Source: Macrothele yani (taxonomy: Eukaryota > Arthropoda > Arachnida > Araneae > Macrothelidae). From it: a DNA stretch of 64,000 nucleotides. Position numbers and translations under genes: made by a program. Below are positions 47,281 to 58,406 of the stretch, one piece after another (the stretch's first letter is position 1; every line of letters starts with the position of its first letter). The stretch covers positions 167,120,709 through 167,184,708 of the forward strand of contig CM076997.1 in assembly GCA_039090855.1 (NCBI GenBank). Direction: 5' to 3'. The notes below the pieces were generated by a model. It made no database searches. It saw only the letters and a program-made list of their open reading frames with translations, and was not told the DNA's origin.

Positions 47281-48514
47281 TTTTGGTTGGAAAATATGAA
47301 TGGCCCAACAAGCGACGTGATTTGTGTTCTGGAAGAAATTCCTTTTAAACACTGGAAAGATTATGATAACAAGGATGTTCTCATATCTGGAAGACCGACA
47401 CCTATAATAAGTTCAATATCTAAAGATAAGAAGTGCGGCAAATCGTTTTTTAGGTCTTTCAATAAATCATAGTACGAGATTTTTCCCTGGCTTTCTGATG
47501 CTATTACAAGCAAACTCTCATTTGCTGGCCATGTTTACTTTTGAGCAATAAGAAAAATGTGTGGAATACAACGGGTTATTTTGATCTAAAAAACTTTTCT
47601 CGTAGTGCAAAATTGCACGAAAGCTCTAAAGAGCATAGAACTAACCACGTAGGTCTAAAACGAATGGAAAAAAACAAACACTATTTCTGATATGCTCAAA
47701 GAAAATGCTGCTCTTCATAAAGTCAAGTTTAATGAAAAGGTCAGACTAAATAGGCTTTTTATGGAACATATAATTGATTTAGTTGTCGTTCTAAGCAAGC
47801 AAGAACTGCCTTTTCGAGGACATGATGAAACTATTTCCTCATTAAATGAAGGTAATTTCAAGGAAATGTTCCAAATGTTACTTCGTAGGAGCACCCCAGA
47901 ATTAAAAGCACATTTTGAAGAAATACGAAGCTTATTTTCTGGACAATCTAAAACGATATAGAATGATTTAATTGAGTGTATTCATGAATATATAAAAGTC
48001 CAAATAAATACCAGATTTGAAGATATGGGAAAGCTCGAGTTTCTGCAGCTAGTTGACAGCTCAAAATACCATAGTTATTCAGAGTCATTTCCATCCAGTG
48101 CCCTTAACACTCTCAAAAAAATTTATCCAAACATTTTTACAGACACACAACGACTAAAAAACGAATTAGATTTTTTATATAATGATCACAACTTCAGGGA
48201 ACTCAGTTTTCAGAAAACAATGAAAGAAAACGAGCTGAAAGATGTGTTACTAGAAGCCTACAAATTATTTTCTCTTGTATTGACACTGGCGTCAACAAGT
48301 TCTTCTGCTGAAAGGAATTTTTTCTTGTTTGAAGAGAATTAAGACTTACCTCCGTAATACAACGGCACAAGATCGTTTGTCTTCACTCGCTAAAATTTCA
48401 ATCGAGAAAGAATTGCTGAACCATCTAATGTCCATTCAACCATTTTATGATCTGATCATAGACAAATTTGCAGCCAAAAAGGATCGCAGAATTGAACTTA
48501 TTTATAAAAAATAA
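47281..48514 (+). pseudogene. hAT transposase remnant lacking its catalytic core
   Basis: Plus-strand pieces. 47287-47472 has KHWKDYDNKDVLISGRP, followed in mixed frames by the TTF-finger region (EIFPWLSDAITSKLSFAGHV). 47692-47961 has FNEKVRLNRLFMEHIIDLV and KQELPFRGHDETISSLNEGN, the start of the DUF4371 domain. 48025-48342 jumps to KLEFLQLVDSSKYHSYSESF and the C-terminal dimerisation domain LVLTLASTSSSAERNFFL. 48329-48514 ends RLSSLAKISIEKELL. The middle third, including the catalytic Asp and the YDNASNMSG-type motif seen in the hAT at 38537, is absent. This is an internal deletion derivative. Confidence 0.82.
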
Positions 48515-49693
48515 ACTGAAAGCATTCTGTTCGAGATCAAAGCAAATTAATATCGTATTCCCCTGTTTTTAATTCCAGGTTTAAATTATTTTATACTTTT
48601 TTTATATAGAAATGTGCTTCCTTAGCTTGACTTCTCCTGTACATAGTTATCACGAGCCTGGACTTGAGTTTGTGACCCGTGCTAAATGCACCTTCACTAA
48701 TATGCCAATCGAACTGTGACTTTTATTCAAGCTCAAGAAACACTTCGTGAGAAAAAAAATTATATTCAAATGATTTACTTTGAATTTTTTAAGAAGTGGA
48801 TCTCCGATTGGCGTTGGGATGTGAGTGACGCATTGACTAGCTAAAGAAACCGCGCAAATTGCGTATTTTTTGCTCAAGTGTATTACATAAAAGAATACTG
48901 GTGAAATATTTCTTTCTTTGTTGTAAAATTATCGAATAATTGTTTTCATAAAAATATTGTTGCAAAAGTAGCGTATATTACACACACACATATATAGAGA
49001 GGTATATGTACATTTTTTCCTCTAAAATTTTTGGATTTTTTCGTGAAGAAAGACTCCCCACGCCGTGCTTCATATATTTCTATAATTTTATTCCATTACT
49101 GTTTAATAATATTTGTATATAAGGGCTAAATGACATGGGATGGAGCCCTAAGGGATGGGGTTTACAGCTGTTAATAACAAGGCGCCGCTTACCCTGGACC
49201 AATGGCTTAACGAGACTTCCGAATCTCAGCGGATTTTAATGATTCAGCCGACTCGAACCCAGGACTTCAAAGATATCCAATGGGGGATACTGCCTTTGAC
49301 ATGAAACTTTTTGAAGGGGGGGGGGTGTTCTGCACTTCTGCTGTATAACTGTGTATAAGTACATATAACAATTTGGGGGGGGGGGGGGCGCTTCGACAAA
49401 TATTTTCCTATTGGTACGTACGCACATCTTGAATATTAATACAAAATGAAGCTAATTTAATAAAATGAAGAAAATGCAATAAATTATAGTTGTTTTAATA
49501 AAAATTTAATAAAGCAACTTCTTTGGCCGCTTTGCTTTACTTTCTCTTCTATTATCAAGAAATTACATTGCTTTCCGAGTTATATAAAAATCAAAGAATT
49601 TAAATAGGGAAATTATCTATAAAACGTACTTAGAAAAAGCTAACTGTCTCGCCTAATAAGGGGTGTGCAAACCACGACCCCCCTGCTACGCCA

Positions 49694-49726
<33 letters not shown>
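49694..49726. repeat. (TA)n microsatellite
   Basis: About 33 bp of alternating TA next to a hAT-like terminus at 49690. Further TA/CA tracts lie at 52732-52768 and 43103-43125. Confidence 0.9.
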
Positions 49727-49728
<2 letters not shown>

Positions 49729-49846
49729 GTATAACGTTATACGAATTTATATATTTTTCAATAACATACGTTTTACTGTTTTACATTTACATCAAGACCG
49801 TTCGCCTCACCAGCATTTTACACCACGAGCCGCCACTGGTGTAGTT

Positions 49847-50741
49847 ACGATTATTTTATTAACATTTCAACTAAATGTTATTCGTTAAGAATATTTTGTT
49901 TTCAATACGTAATTAAGTTGCCTTTGTTTGATCTGATTGATAAGTAGCAGACCGAACACAGGCAATACGCTTGTTAACCTTGTCTGTCTCCACGGGGTCC
50001 AGGCTGCTGACTAATCGTGCAAGATAAGTCCGGTTTCAATCAGAGACATCGCTAGACTTCGAATGGGCAATGGTGGGCGAGTATTAACTTTGCTGGGACA
50101 AGTCTGATAGAATCTTGATTTACCAAACACTGAAGCACTGAAAAAAATAAATAATAATAACGTTTTTTACTACTAGCTGCAAAGGAATTCGGTGCACCTC
50201 CACACCCCGGACACACACACACCTGGATCTGACAAGTTATGCCACTGGTAAACTCAAAAGATAACATGACAATGACTAATGAATTAGTGGTGTAAGATAT
50301 AAGTGTTGGTAGAATGCCGCCTTAAACTTTTTTCTTGCTGCGAATGCGTCGCCTTCATTGCTTTTCGAAGCTTTGCATTTTTAATATCAAAATGGCACTG
50401 CACTTGAACAATCGTTTTTTTAAAAAATAATGTTCTGTTGATTTACCTAAACCAAATTACAGCATTCGTGATACACCTGTCCCCTTTTTAGATCACTTCC
50501 TTCAAGTCAGCTATCTTGCTTTGCACTCATCACCTCCAAAGCAGTAGTCAGGCACGTCCCGCTCCGTCACTTCTCCGGTTAGATTCCACTTTCCGTGTTG
50601 AAATCCCCTACTGAGCAGAACAGTTGGTAATAACGCCTCTCAGCGAATTCTGTCCACCCTCCTCATTCGTCCCCTGGTCATACTAAACTGAAAAAAAGGG
50701 TTAAGCTAAGGATTTGGAAGAGTGAAGAACAATTGCATTAC
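49847..50741. other. No gene seen
   Basis: A hAT-like terminus in the minus sense (CAGTGGCATAACTTGTCAGA, ending at 50247) suggests a small non-autonomous element, but its partner end (possibly CAGAGACATCGCTAGACTTC at 50041) is weak and flanks do not match. Confidence 0.35.
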
Positions 50742-50932
50742 CATGCAGTCACGGAGAAGACCTCCGGTTCGATCCCAGGCAGGTACGAACGAACGCTCGA
50801 ACCACTTAATATCCGCCGTACGTCGGATGGGCACGTTAAGCCTTTGGGTCTAGCCCAAATCTCCTAGCTTCCTATTTCTAAGGGTTGTTTAAGACCTGGG
50901 GTCAGACACTCCCTTCCTAAAATCCTCTACAT
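50742..50932 (+). mobile_element. tRNA-derived SINE, family 2
   Basis: A plus-strand copy of the family at 30722-31012: GGTTCGATCCCAGGCAGGTA (B box), TCGGATGGGCACGTTAAGCC, AAATCTCCTAGCTTCCTATT and GGGTTGTTTAAGACCTGGGG. The A-box half is degraded. Confidence 0.65.
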
Positions 50933-51083
50933 ATGATCTGATCTGATTTATTTTCATGACCTTTCTACCAGGAAGTAAACAACACACTTCTTAGGGTAAA
51001 TTACGTAGGGCTACCTGACGAAAAGCACCAGACTCATTAATACTTGACAAAGTCAAGATTACATTTTAAAGTAAAATAAAAAA

Positions 51084-51302
51084 ACCCCGGCACGGTGGGG
51101 CAGTGCTCTATACGATGTCATCTGATCATTCGTCCGTAAGGGGTCAGGGTTGGACTCCCTGTGAGGAATGGATTTTGTGTTTTTCTTACGGCATTGGCTC
51201 TCTCCCTTTCCTGGAACCAGTGACCCTAAATTAGGGACGGGCGACTGTTTACAGCCCATTAAGTTGCTCACGGAGGTCGTTAAACCTCCAATCAAAAAAA
51301 AA
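51084..51302 (+). mobile_element. tRNA-derived SINE, family 1
   Basis: A plus-strand copy starting CCCCGGCACGGTGGGGCAGT, then CTGATCATTCGTCCGTAAGG, CCCTAAATTAGGGACGGGCG and CCTCCAATCAAAAAAAAA. It is moderately diverged in the A box. Confidence 0.85.
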
Positions 51303-51398
51303 GTTAAAAAAAATATAAAATGACACATCTTGAAGAGGGTGAGCTGCGAGGTAGGCAAGAAGAATTCCAGGGTGGGCTTTCACCCACACCAGCACTCT

Positions 51399-51560
51399 TT
51401 TGGCATCGTCCGTGGTTCGAATCCCAGTGAGGCATGAATGTTGTGTTTGTCTTACGGCACTTACTCACTCTCTTCCCTGGAACCAGTGACTCCAAATCAG
51501 GGACTTGCGACTGTTTATAACACAAAGAGTTGCTCGCGGTGGTCGATAAATCTCCAAATA
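51399..51560 (+). mobile_element. SINE family 1, 5'-truncated
   Basis: A plus-strand copy lacking the A-box half. It starts near CATCGTCCGTGGTTCGAATC (B box intact), then GTGAGGCATGAATGTTGTG and CCAAATCAGGGACTTGCGAC. It lies about 100 bp after the complete copy at 51084. Confidence 0.75.
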
Positions 51561-52849
51561 AACAGAGAAAACTGAAAATGTCGAAGGAGCATGTCAAATG
51601 TTATCTTTTTACTGCAGTTTAAATAAATTTATAAACGGTAAACAGCAGCTTTTAAAGCTGTTTTATTTTATTGTTTCATAATTGAAAATTAATCAAAAAG
51701 GGGAAAGTTTAACGTGTATTTTTTCTCATTTCTACCTATTTTTTTTTTCCACTGTTTATGTTCTTATTTTGTACGTCCCCATTCTGTGCATTATATTGTA
51801 ATAGAATAAAGAACACCTGTAAATTGAGTAAATGAAGGCGTCCAAACATCTTATGTGCGAGAAAACACGAAAAGGACAAACAAAGTGAAGCTAACAACAT
51901 TGCCTGAGTTACACAGAATCGGGTCCTGGGCGCGGCACAAGGTGAAGCTCCCCAGCCCCCACTCGTTCACATTCTTGAAAAAGTAAGTACATTTGTCCTT
52001 AAAATAAACGGGACACTGTGAGGGGAAAAATAGAAAAGAATATCTACTTTTATTAAATTTTGATATTAGCAAGGAAATTCGCACTAAAAAATATAGACAG
52101 GTAAGTAAAACACTATTTAATGGTTTAGTATTGCTATTTCGCATTTAATTATGTAGTAATTTAAACATCCACAGATGCAAAGTTCTTAATTCCATTTTAA
52201 TTTTATTTTTAGCCGATGATCATTATTTAGACTTGCTACAGATTGATTTTTTAGGAGCAAGGTGAACTACCATGTAGCTGATTAATCACCTATAATGTGT
52301 TCAATATTATAGTTGAATTATTCTATTAACAGAGATATGATACTTATATTTGAGCAAACATGAATAACTGAATAATTCTCACACTCATAAAAGCACATTA
52401 TTCAGCTCATTATTTCACTTAATTTAGACTCAAGCCATTTTAAAATATGATACTTTACAATATGAAATACTCAAGGCTTCTGCAAAGTGGCTTAGCAATA
52501 CAATAACTCTCTCAAGAGGTATATATATATAAATGCACCTCATTTACATTTCATCTGCAAGTTTCAGATGAAAAGCACAGCAATTTTCCTGCCTTTTCCA
52601 ATACTCACATTTGAAATTAAATGGACTCCATATAAATCAGTTTTTACAAGTTCCCTAGGCTCTGATTTTTCCAAGCAATCAATATGTTTGGAACTTTGAA
52701 GACCAAAAGGAAGTTGTGTGATGGTTTGTGTGTATATATATATATATATACACACACACAAACACACATGTATTATATAAAAAAAGGAACAATCATCAGA
52801 GTTAAGTGGCTAAGATTCAGTCAGTTATTCACACCCTTACCACAGTGTT

Positions 52850-52881
<32 letters not shown>

Positions 52882-54530
52882 GTCACTCCACATCTTTGTC
52901 TGCCCGCACACGAATTAAAGCCCTTGCAGCATCAATAAACACGAAAATTATTTTTCTTTAAGCAAATACAAAAATAAGAGTGTTCGACCACTACAGAATT
53001 GCAAAATTTTCCTGGAAAGCAATCAACCCAATAACCAAACTCTGTAATCCAGTTCTATATCTGTATCAGATGTCCAAAGTAGAGATTTAACAAAAAGAAA
53101 CAACCTATAATACCTTATTATTTTAGAGGTAGTGAAAGAACATAGTAAAAACACCACTGTTAATCTTCACTTCATCAAAAAAACAAAACTTTTTTCCTCC
53201 AAATGTTTTTCTTCCATTCATAATAATTAAATAATAAAAAAAAAACATTTTTTTTTGCATTGAAGCTCTGGTACCCAAAAACGCGTGGCCCTAGGCTTAG
53301 CTTTGCAGGGCTAACTATAAATCTGGCCCTGGCTAACAGGTTAAATAATATTTTTCGAAACTCCATAGAAAAGATGCTACATGTTTTTACCCTTCACATC
53401 AGCCGGCAGATGGCAGCAGATTCGAAGTAACTTCTCAATCGTGCAGAGCTGGACTGAGATAGAAATATAGCCGTGATGACTCTTGTTAAATTTAATTCAC
53501 CGTCCGTTTTAGAATATTCTTGTATTGCACATCACACACATTTTTTTTAAATTCTATTGAGAATAAAGATATGAGCAGGTACTTCCAAAGTTTTCGAGGA
53601 TGTGGTGCCATCTGGTGAATTCAGAGCGTTTTAATAGATTACTCGGTGCTCTTTCCAATGGAGGTGTCTCGAGTGTTATGGACCTTTCGACTTTGTCCTT
53701 CATTCGTTGTTATTTCCTATATTTTTTAAAATATATTTGTACATATTTTATGTATTTATTTTACGTATCACTGCAAACGCACTTTATTATGGCGAAGATA
53801 TTTCTTGGTCGCTTCCCAATACTTTGAAAGACGCTTTCTCCCGTGTATTTTTTTTTTTTATTTACAACTTCACTATTTTGTACTCGCATACAGAAATCCG
53901 GGGTTCACCACTGGTGTTTTGTATCACTAAACAGGCAATAGATGCCAACGTTATGGGTCGCAAAACTCACATGATAAATCAAAAAATTTAGGTTACTTTA
54001 AAAGAAGATTCTTCTTTCTTGGATTTTACATCATATTAGGAAAACAGAAGGGAAGCAGACGCAAAATCTGGCTCCGTAGAAGTGGGATTGAACTTCATCT
54101 TTTTTCAAGTCTGGTGAGTATGAAAAAACAAACAAATATGTTTTGTTTATACTCGCCAGACTTGTTTCTAACGTTTGTGACTCTTGAGAAATCCTCCCGG
54201 TTGGAGAGCGAAAGCTCGGGAGATACAATTCTTTCCTTGTATTTCTCATTTTAATATACTTTCACACCAATAAACGGAGTACGTGTAGATTTGTTTATTT
54301 TTAGAAATGTTGCCTGGTATTATTACTTTTTTGTTGGTTTAGTTATTAGTAATGTACGTATTTCTAAGCATATATCATGGCAGAGGCGTAAATATGGCGG
54401 CAGCTCAAAGTGTGTGCAATACCAGCTGCTTCCAATCCAATTAAAACTGGAATCGAAACTTTTGCACGATTTTCTGGTACATATTTTTCTGGCCATACTT
54501 CGTCATTTGTCCATTTACAGAATTTGCTAA
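51561..54530. other. AT-rich DNA with simple repeats
   Basis: Holds TA/CA tracts, the poly(T) tract, a hAT-like right terminus at 53320-53332 (AAATCTGGCCCTG) with no partner seen, and a GC-GAAA-GC hairpin motif at 54181-54225 related to repeat D. No coding region recognised. Confidence 0.45.
52853..52881. repeat. Poly(T) tract
   Basis: About 28 consecutive T; possibly the tail of a minus-strand retroposed sequence, but no element body is recognised to its right. Confidence 0.8.
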
Positions 54531-55055
54531 AGTTTCTCTGGGGCTATTCTATTATTACTTTGGCAGGGAGCCACGACTACTGGCTGCATTCGGACCGTTC
54601 GCTGTGGTACTGTAAAATGGAATTAGTTGGCAAAAGCTGCACACACCTTTATAATATGAATGTTTTTGTTTGTTTGAAGGAGCATAACGACCACCGTGCG
54701 AAGAAAGTTTCTCTGGGACTATTCTATCATTACTTTGGCAGGGAGCCACGACTACTGGCTGCATTCGGACCGTTCGCTGTGGTACTGTAAAATGGAATTA
54801 GTTGGCAAAAGCTGCACACACCTTTATAATATGAATGTTTTTGTTTGTTTGAAGGAGCATAACGACCACCGTGCGAAGAAAGTTTCTCTGGGACTATTCT
54901 ATCATTACTTTGGCAGGGAGCCACGACTACTGGCTGCATTCGGACCGTTCGCTGTGGTACCGAAAGATCGAATTAGTTAGCAAAAGCTGCAGAAACCGTT
55001 ACAATATGATTGTTTTTGTTTGTTTGAAGGAGCATAACGACCACCGTGCCAAGTA
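54531..55055. repeat. Tandem repeat, 175 bp × 3
   Basis: Units start at 54531, 54706 and 54881 with AGTTTCTCTGGGRCTATTCT. Units 1 and 2 are almost identical; unit 3 has several substitutions near its end. Each unit ends with a SINE-tail-like AGCATAACGACCACCGTGC. Confidence 0.93.
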
Positions 55056-55146
55056 AATGGGTTTCAAGTAGTCACCCGCGCCTAGGTTGTGGCCAGTGGC
55101 TCCAGCGAAGGGAGCCAGTGCAATAGGACAAACACGCCATTCATAA
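55030..55146 (-). mobile_element. Diverged SINE family 1 tail
   Basis: A minus-strand remnant. AACGACCACCGTGCCAAGTA and GGGAGCCAGTGCAATAGGAC match the 3' body of SINE family 1. The first 25 bp also terminate each unit of the adjacent 175-bp tandem repeat, so a SINE tail was caught in that duplication. Confidence 0.5.
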
Positions 55147-56359
55147 TTAAGGAGACAACAAGGTCACATAATCCGAGAGAATGGTGCACATTAAAAATAT
55201 TTAATCATGCTAAGCTTTCGCCTTCCAACGGGAGGCTTTATCAAGGCGAACTTACACCAGAACAACGATCCGTCTGGTATTTAAAATCAGACAATAACAC
55301 GGATATGAGGAAAGGGTCTTTATGTTTGCGTAAAGTATATAAGGCACATAAAGGAAGGAAAAGGAATGACTGTTTTAGCAAAGGAGGTAATTTACAACGT
55401 AGCAGTTCCCATATGGAACGAAAGGAAACTGGTGGCCCATTTCACTACTTATGAGGAAACTATGGTCAGGGAGACTTGAGATTATCACTAGAAGTGAAAT
55501 CTGCAATGATGGGGTATCGTTTGATCTGCTGTTACGCAGTGGCAGTCTGGCGATACATAAACGGCCCTGGAATCTGTTTGTGCGGCAAACTTTTGGGGAA
55601 AATTAACAAGGTATCTCATCCTTAAAGAAACGATGCGTCAGCCTGGCGATACATAAACGGCCCTGGAATCTGTTTGTGCGGCAAACTTTTGGGGAAAATT
55701 AACAAGGTATCTCATCCTTAAAGAAACGATGCGTCAGCCTCAGCGTTTACTCTTAAAAAATATTTTCAACACAAGTCTACGAATCACGGCTGTTTTTTTC
55801 GTATTGATACAATAATTAACATTTTACCCGTTTTCCAGGACCGCGAACGAAAACCAAATGCCCCCAACTGTATTTCTATCTGTCATTAATAAATTAGTTG
55901 CGAAAAACTTTCTTGACAAAAGTAAAAATATCCGAAACTGTACAAGAATTTCAGTGCAAATTTATAAAGTGAAAGAAATTAAGGAATACGAACATAAATT
56001 TTAATTTTCTTATTTTCAAACTGAAAAATTGTTTTTGCTGTAGCTGAAACACATCTTCCAGAACTGCAGTTAAAGAATTTGTTTAACCGTAAGGCCCGAA
56101 GCTTTAATAGTAAATCAGGTGTAGAACTCGTTCTACTAAAAACAAGAAAGATGACACCGAATTTTCGGGTGTAATAAGCACGTCTTTTGAATCCGTCCTG
56201 ACGCAAATTAAATTTATCAAAGCTATTCAAAGTCAATGGAACCAGTATGGAAAACAATAGTATCTGACGGAAGAAAGAAGTTTTTCAATCAGGCTTTTAA
56301 TCCCTCAGTTATTGCTATAAACGGAATCGTGAGATTACGCTCTTTGGTTGCAGACTTGT
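55147..56359. other. No gene seen
   Basis: Contains a minus-strand GCGAAAGC hairpin motif at 55208-55246 and the 96-bp duplication; the rest is AT-rich and unassigned. Confidence 0.45.
55548..55739. repeat. Tandem repeat, 96 bp × 2
   Basis: TGGCGATACATAAACGGCCC starts at 55548 and again at 55644; the two 96-bp units look identical, so the duplication is recent. Confidence 0.93.
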
Positions 56360-58020
56360 GTGTTAAGAAAAACATGAATTTATATGAGAAACATTTCGCA
56401 CCAGAAACGCTCTCCAACACAGAAATAATTTTTCAAATCGGACTCTTAGAAACAGAGATATTGACAAAAATAGGATGTGATTTCGTCTCCTGGTGGGAAA
56501 ACCATGCATTATTTTAGGAAGAATATGCTCAAAAGGTTCTCCATATGAGCACTATCGGTCCAAGAAAAAGAAATTAGTCGAGTTTTCAGGAGCCCAAATT
56601 TAGCTGCAAATACATCAGAAGCGGAAATTAAGACTTACGCCACCTGGTGGCCACACCGTTTTTTACAAAAATTAGAAATTATGTGCAAAGGATTTCCTAT
56701 CTGGAGCTGTATCAGGTTGCAGAAAGAATTTTTCAAATCGGAGATTTAGAAGCTGAGTTATAGAGGGGAAAGCAATTTACCTTTACGCCCCCTAGACAAA
56801 AAACTGTGAATTAATTGAAAATTTTGAAATTATATGAAAAACATGTCACACTGGAAACACTATCCAACAAAGTTTTTCAAATCGGACTCCTAGAAATAGA
56901 GATATTGACAAAATATTATATACATCTACGCCCCTGGCACAGAAACCATGCATTATTTTAAGAAGAAAAGGTTTCTAAAAGGTTTGTCGACATGAATACT
57001 ATCGGTCTACGAACGACGATTTTTTTCAATCCAGAATTTAGAAGCTCATATTTTGATGCAAATGCATCAGAAGCAGAAATTAAGATTTCGCCTCCTGGTG
57101 GCCAAACCATTTTTTTTACAAAAACTAGAAATTTTGTGCAAACGATTTCCCAATAGGTGCTGTATGCGGTGCAGAAATAATTTTTCAAATTGGAGATTTA
57201 GAAGCGGAGATATAGGGGGAAACGCAATTTACCTGTACGCCCCCTTGCGGAACGTCTATGGAATACTTGAAAATTTTGAAATTATATGAAAAACATGTCA
57301 CACTGGAAACACTATCAAACAAAGAAGGAATTTTTCAAATCAGACTTCTAGAAGTAGAGATATTGACAAAAATAAGATATACATCTACGCTCCCTGGCGG
57401 AGAAACTGTGGAATATTTTAAGAATAAAATATTCCGAAAATTTTTGTCGATTTGAGTGGCATCAGTCCACGAAAGAAGTTTTTCAATCGATATTTTAGGA
57501 GCTCAGATTTTATGGCAAATACATCAGAAGCAAAAATTAACACTTACGCCCCTGGTGGCTAAAGTATTATTTACCAAAAATGTGAAATTATATGCAAAAG
57601 ATTTTCCATCTGGAGGTGTATCCGCTGAAGAAATTTTTTCAAATCGGATTTCTAGAAGAAGAGTTATCGGGGAAAATGTAATTTAATTTTACGCCCCCAA
57701 GCAGAAAATCTATGAGTAATTTGAAAAAGTAACTATATCTAAAATACTCTTCGACATAAATGGAATCGAAAGGTAAAATAATTTTTTCGATCGGAAGTTT
57801 AGAAGCAAATATGTGGAATAAAACATATTTTTGAATTTGTCATCATCTGAATTTTCGCCCCCTAACGGCGAAATTGTACATCATAAAAAAAAAAAAAACG
57901 AAATAAAGGATCATCATTCTCATATTTCAACCTTCCCAATGCAAAAATAATTTTTCCAATGAGACTAATAGTTTTAGAGATATCGTGGGTACAGACGGAC
58001 GGACAAACCGGTAATATAAG
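56360..58020. repeat. Tandem array, ~150-bp period, ten units
   Basis: About ten diverged units from 56.4 to 57.9 kb. Each carries TTTTTCAAATCGGA-like sequence, a TAGAAGCAGAGATAT-like segment and a CGCCCCCTGGTGG-like core. Cores begin near 56484, 56637, 56785, 56928, 57088, 57237, 57387, 57546, 57691 and 57854, i.e. spacings of 143-163 bp. The right edge ends in ACAGACGGACGGACAAACCG (57990). Short open frames within it are chance products of the repeat. Confidence 0.82.
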
Positions 58021-58406
58021 TACGATCTTTTTTTACAAAAGACGTGCTAAAAAGGAGCAATTCAAAAATTACACCTTAGGTGAACCTTAACGCATTAACG
58101 TACACAATGAATTTCGTGTTTCTATCGCAGATTATTGATTGCATATTTGATTAGATTATATCGATAATTCAACTGCAACTACAACTCGAAAAAACTGACT
58201 GAGGTAGAGGTTATCAGCAAAAAAGGACAGGGCATAAATTTGAAAGTCGAGAAAGGAGAAGGCGGTGTATCAAAAACAGTGTTTGGCTCAATAGAATGTG
58301 TAGATTGCCATCTAGCGTGGGCGTTCTTTCTGAAGTCGTCGAAGTATGTATAGTGGAAAAACTTTGTTGTTTTAGTATAACTTGGTTTCATTTTTAAGTA
58401 TATATA

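Larger units (their letters stand above)
46569..49838 (+). mobile_element. hAT transposon, internally deleted, full ends
   Basis: Ends CAGTGGCGGCCCGTCAG at the left and CAGTGGCGGCTCGTGGTG in reverse complement at the right, flanked by a perfect 8-bp target duplication GTGTAGTT (46561-46568 and 49839-49846). The plus-strand transposase remnants lie at 47281-48514. The 3' noncoding part (48515-49838) is AT-rich with G-runs (49317-49326, 49376-49389), a (TA)n tract (about 49698-49726), and at 49690 a second hAT-like terminus (CCTGCTACGCCACTG) that suggests a partial nested element. Confidence 0.92.

Noticed and set aside
50041..50247. Small hAT-like element
   Set aside because: The two candidate ends are only loosely alike and the 8-bp flanks (GTTTCAAT and GTAAACTC) do not match.
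56236..57686. Several plus-strand frames with repeated 'FQIGLLETEILTKI'-like text
   Set aside because: These are translations of the ~150-bp noncoding array; the frames break in each unit and carry stops.
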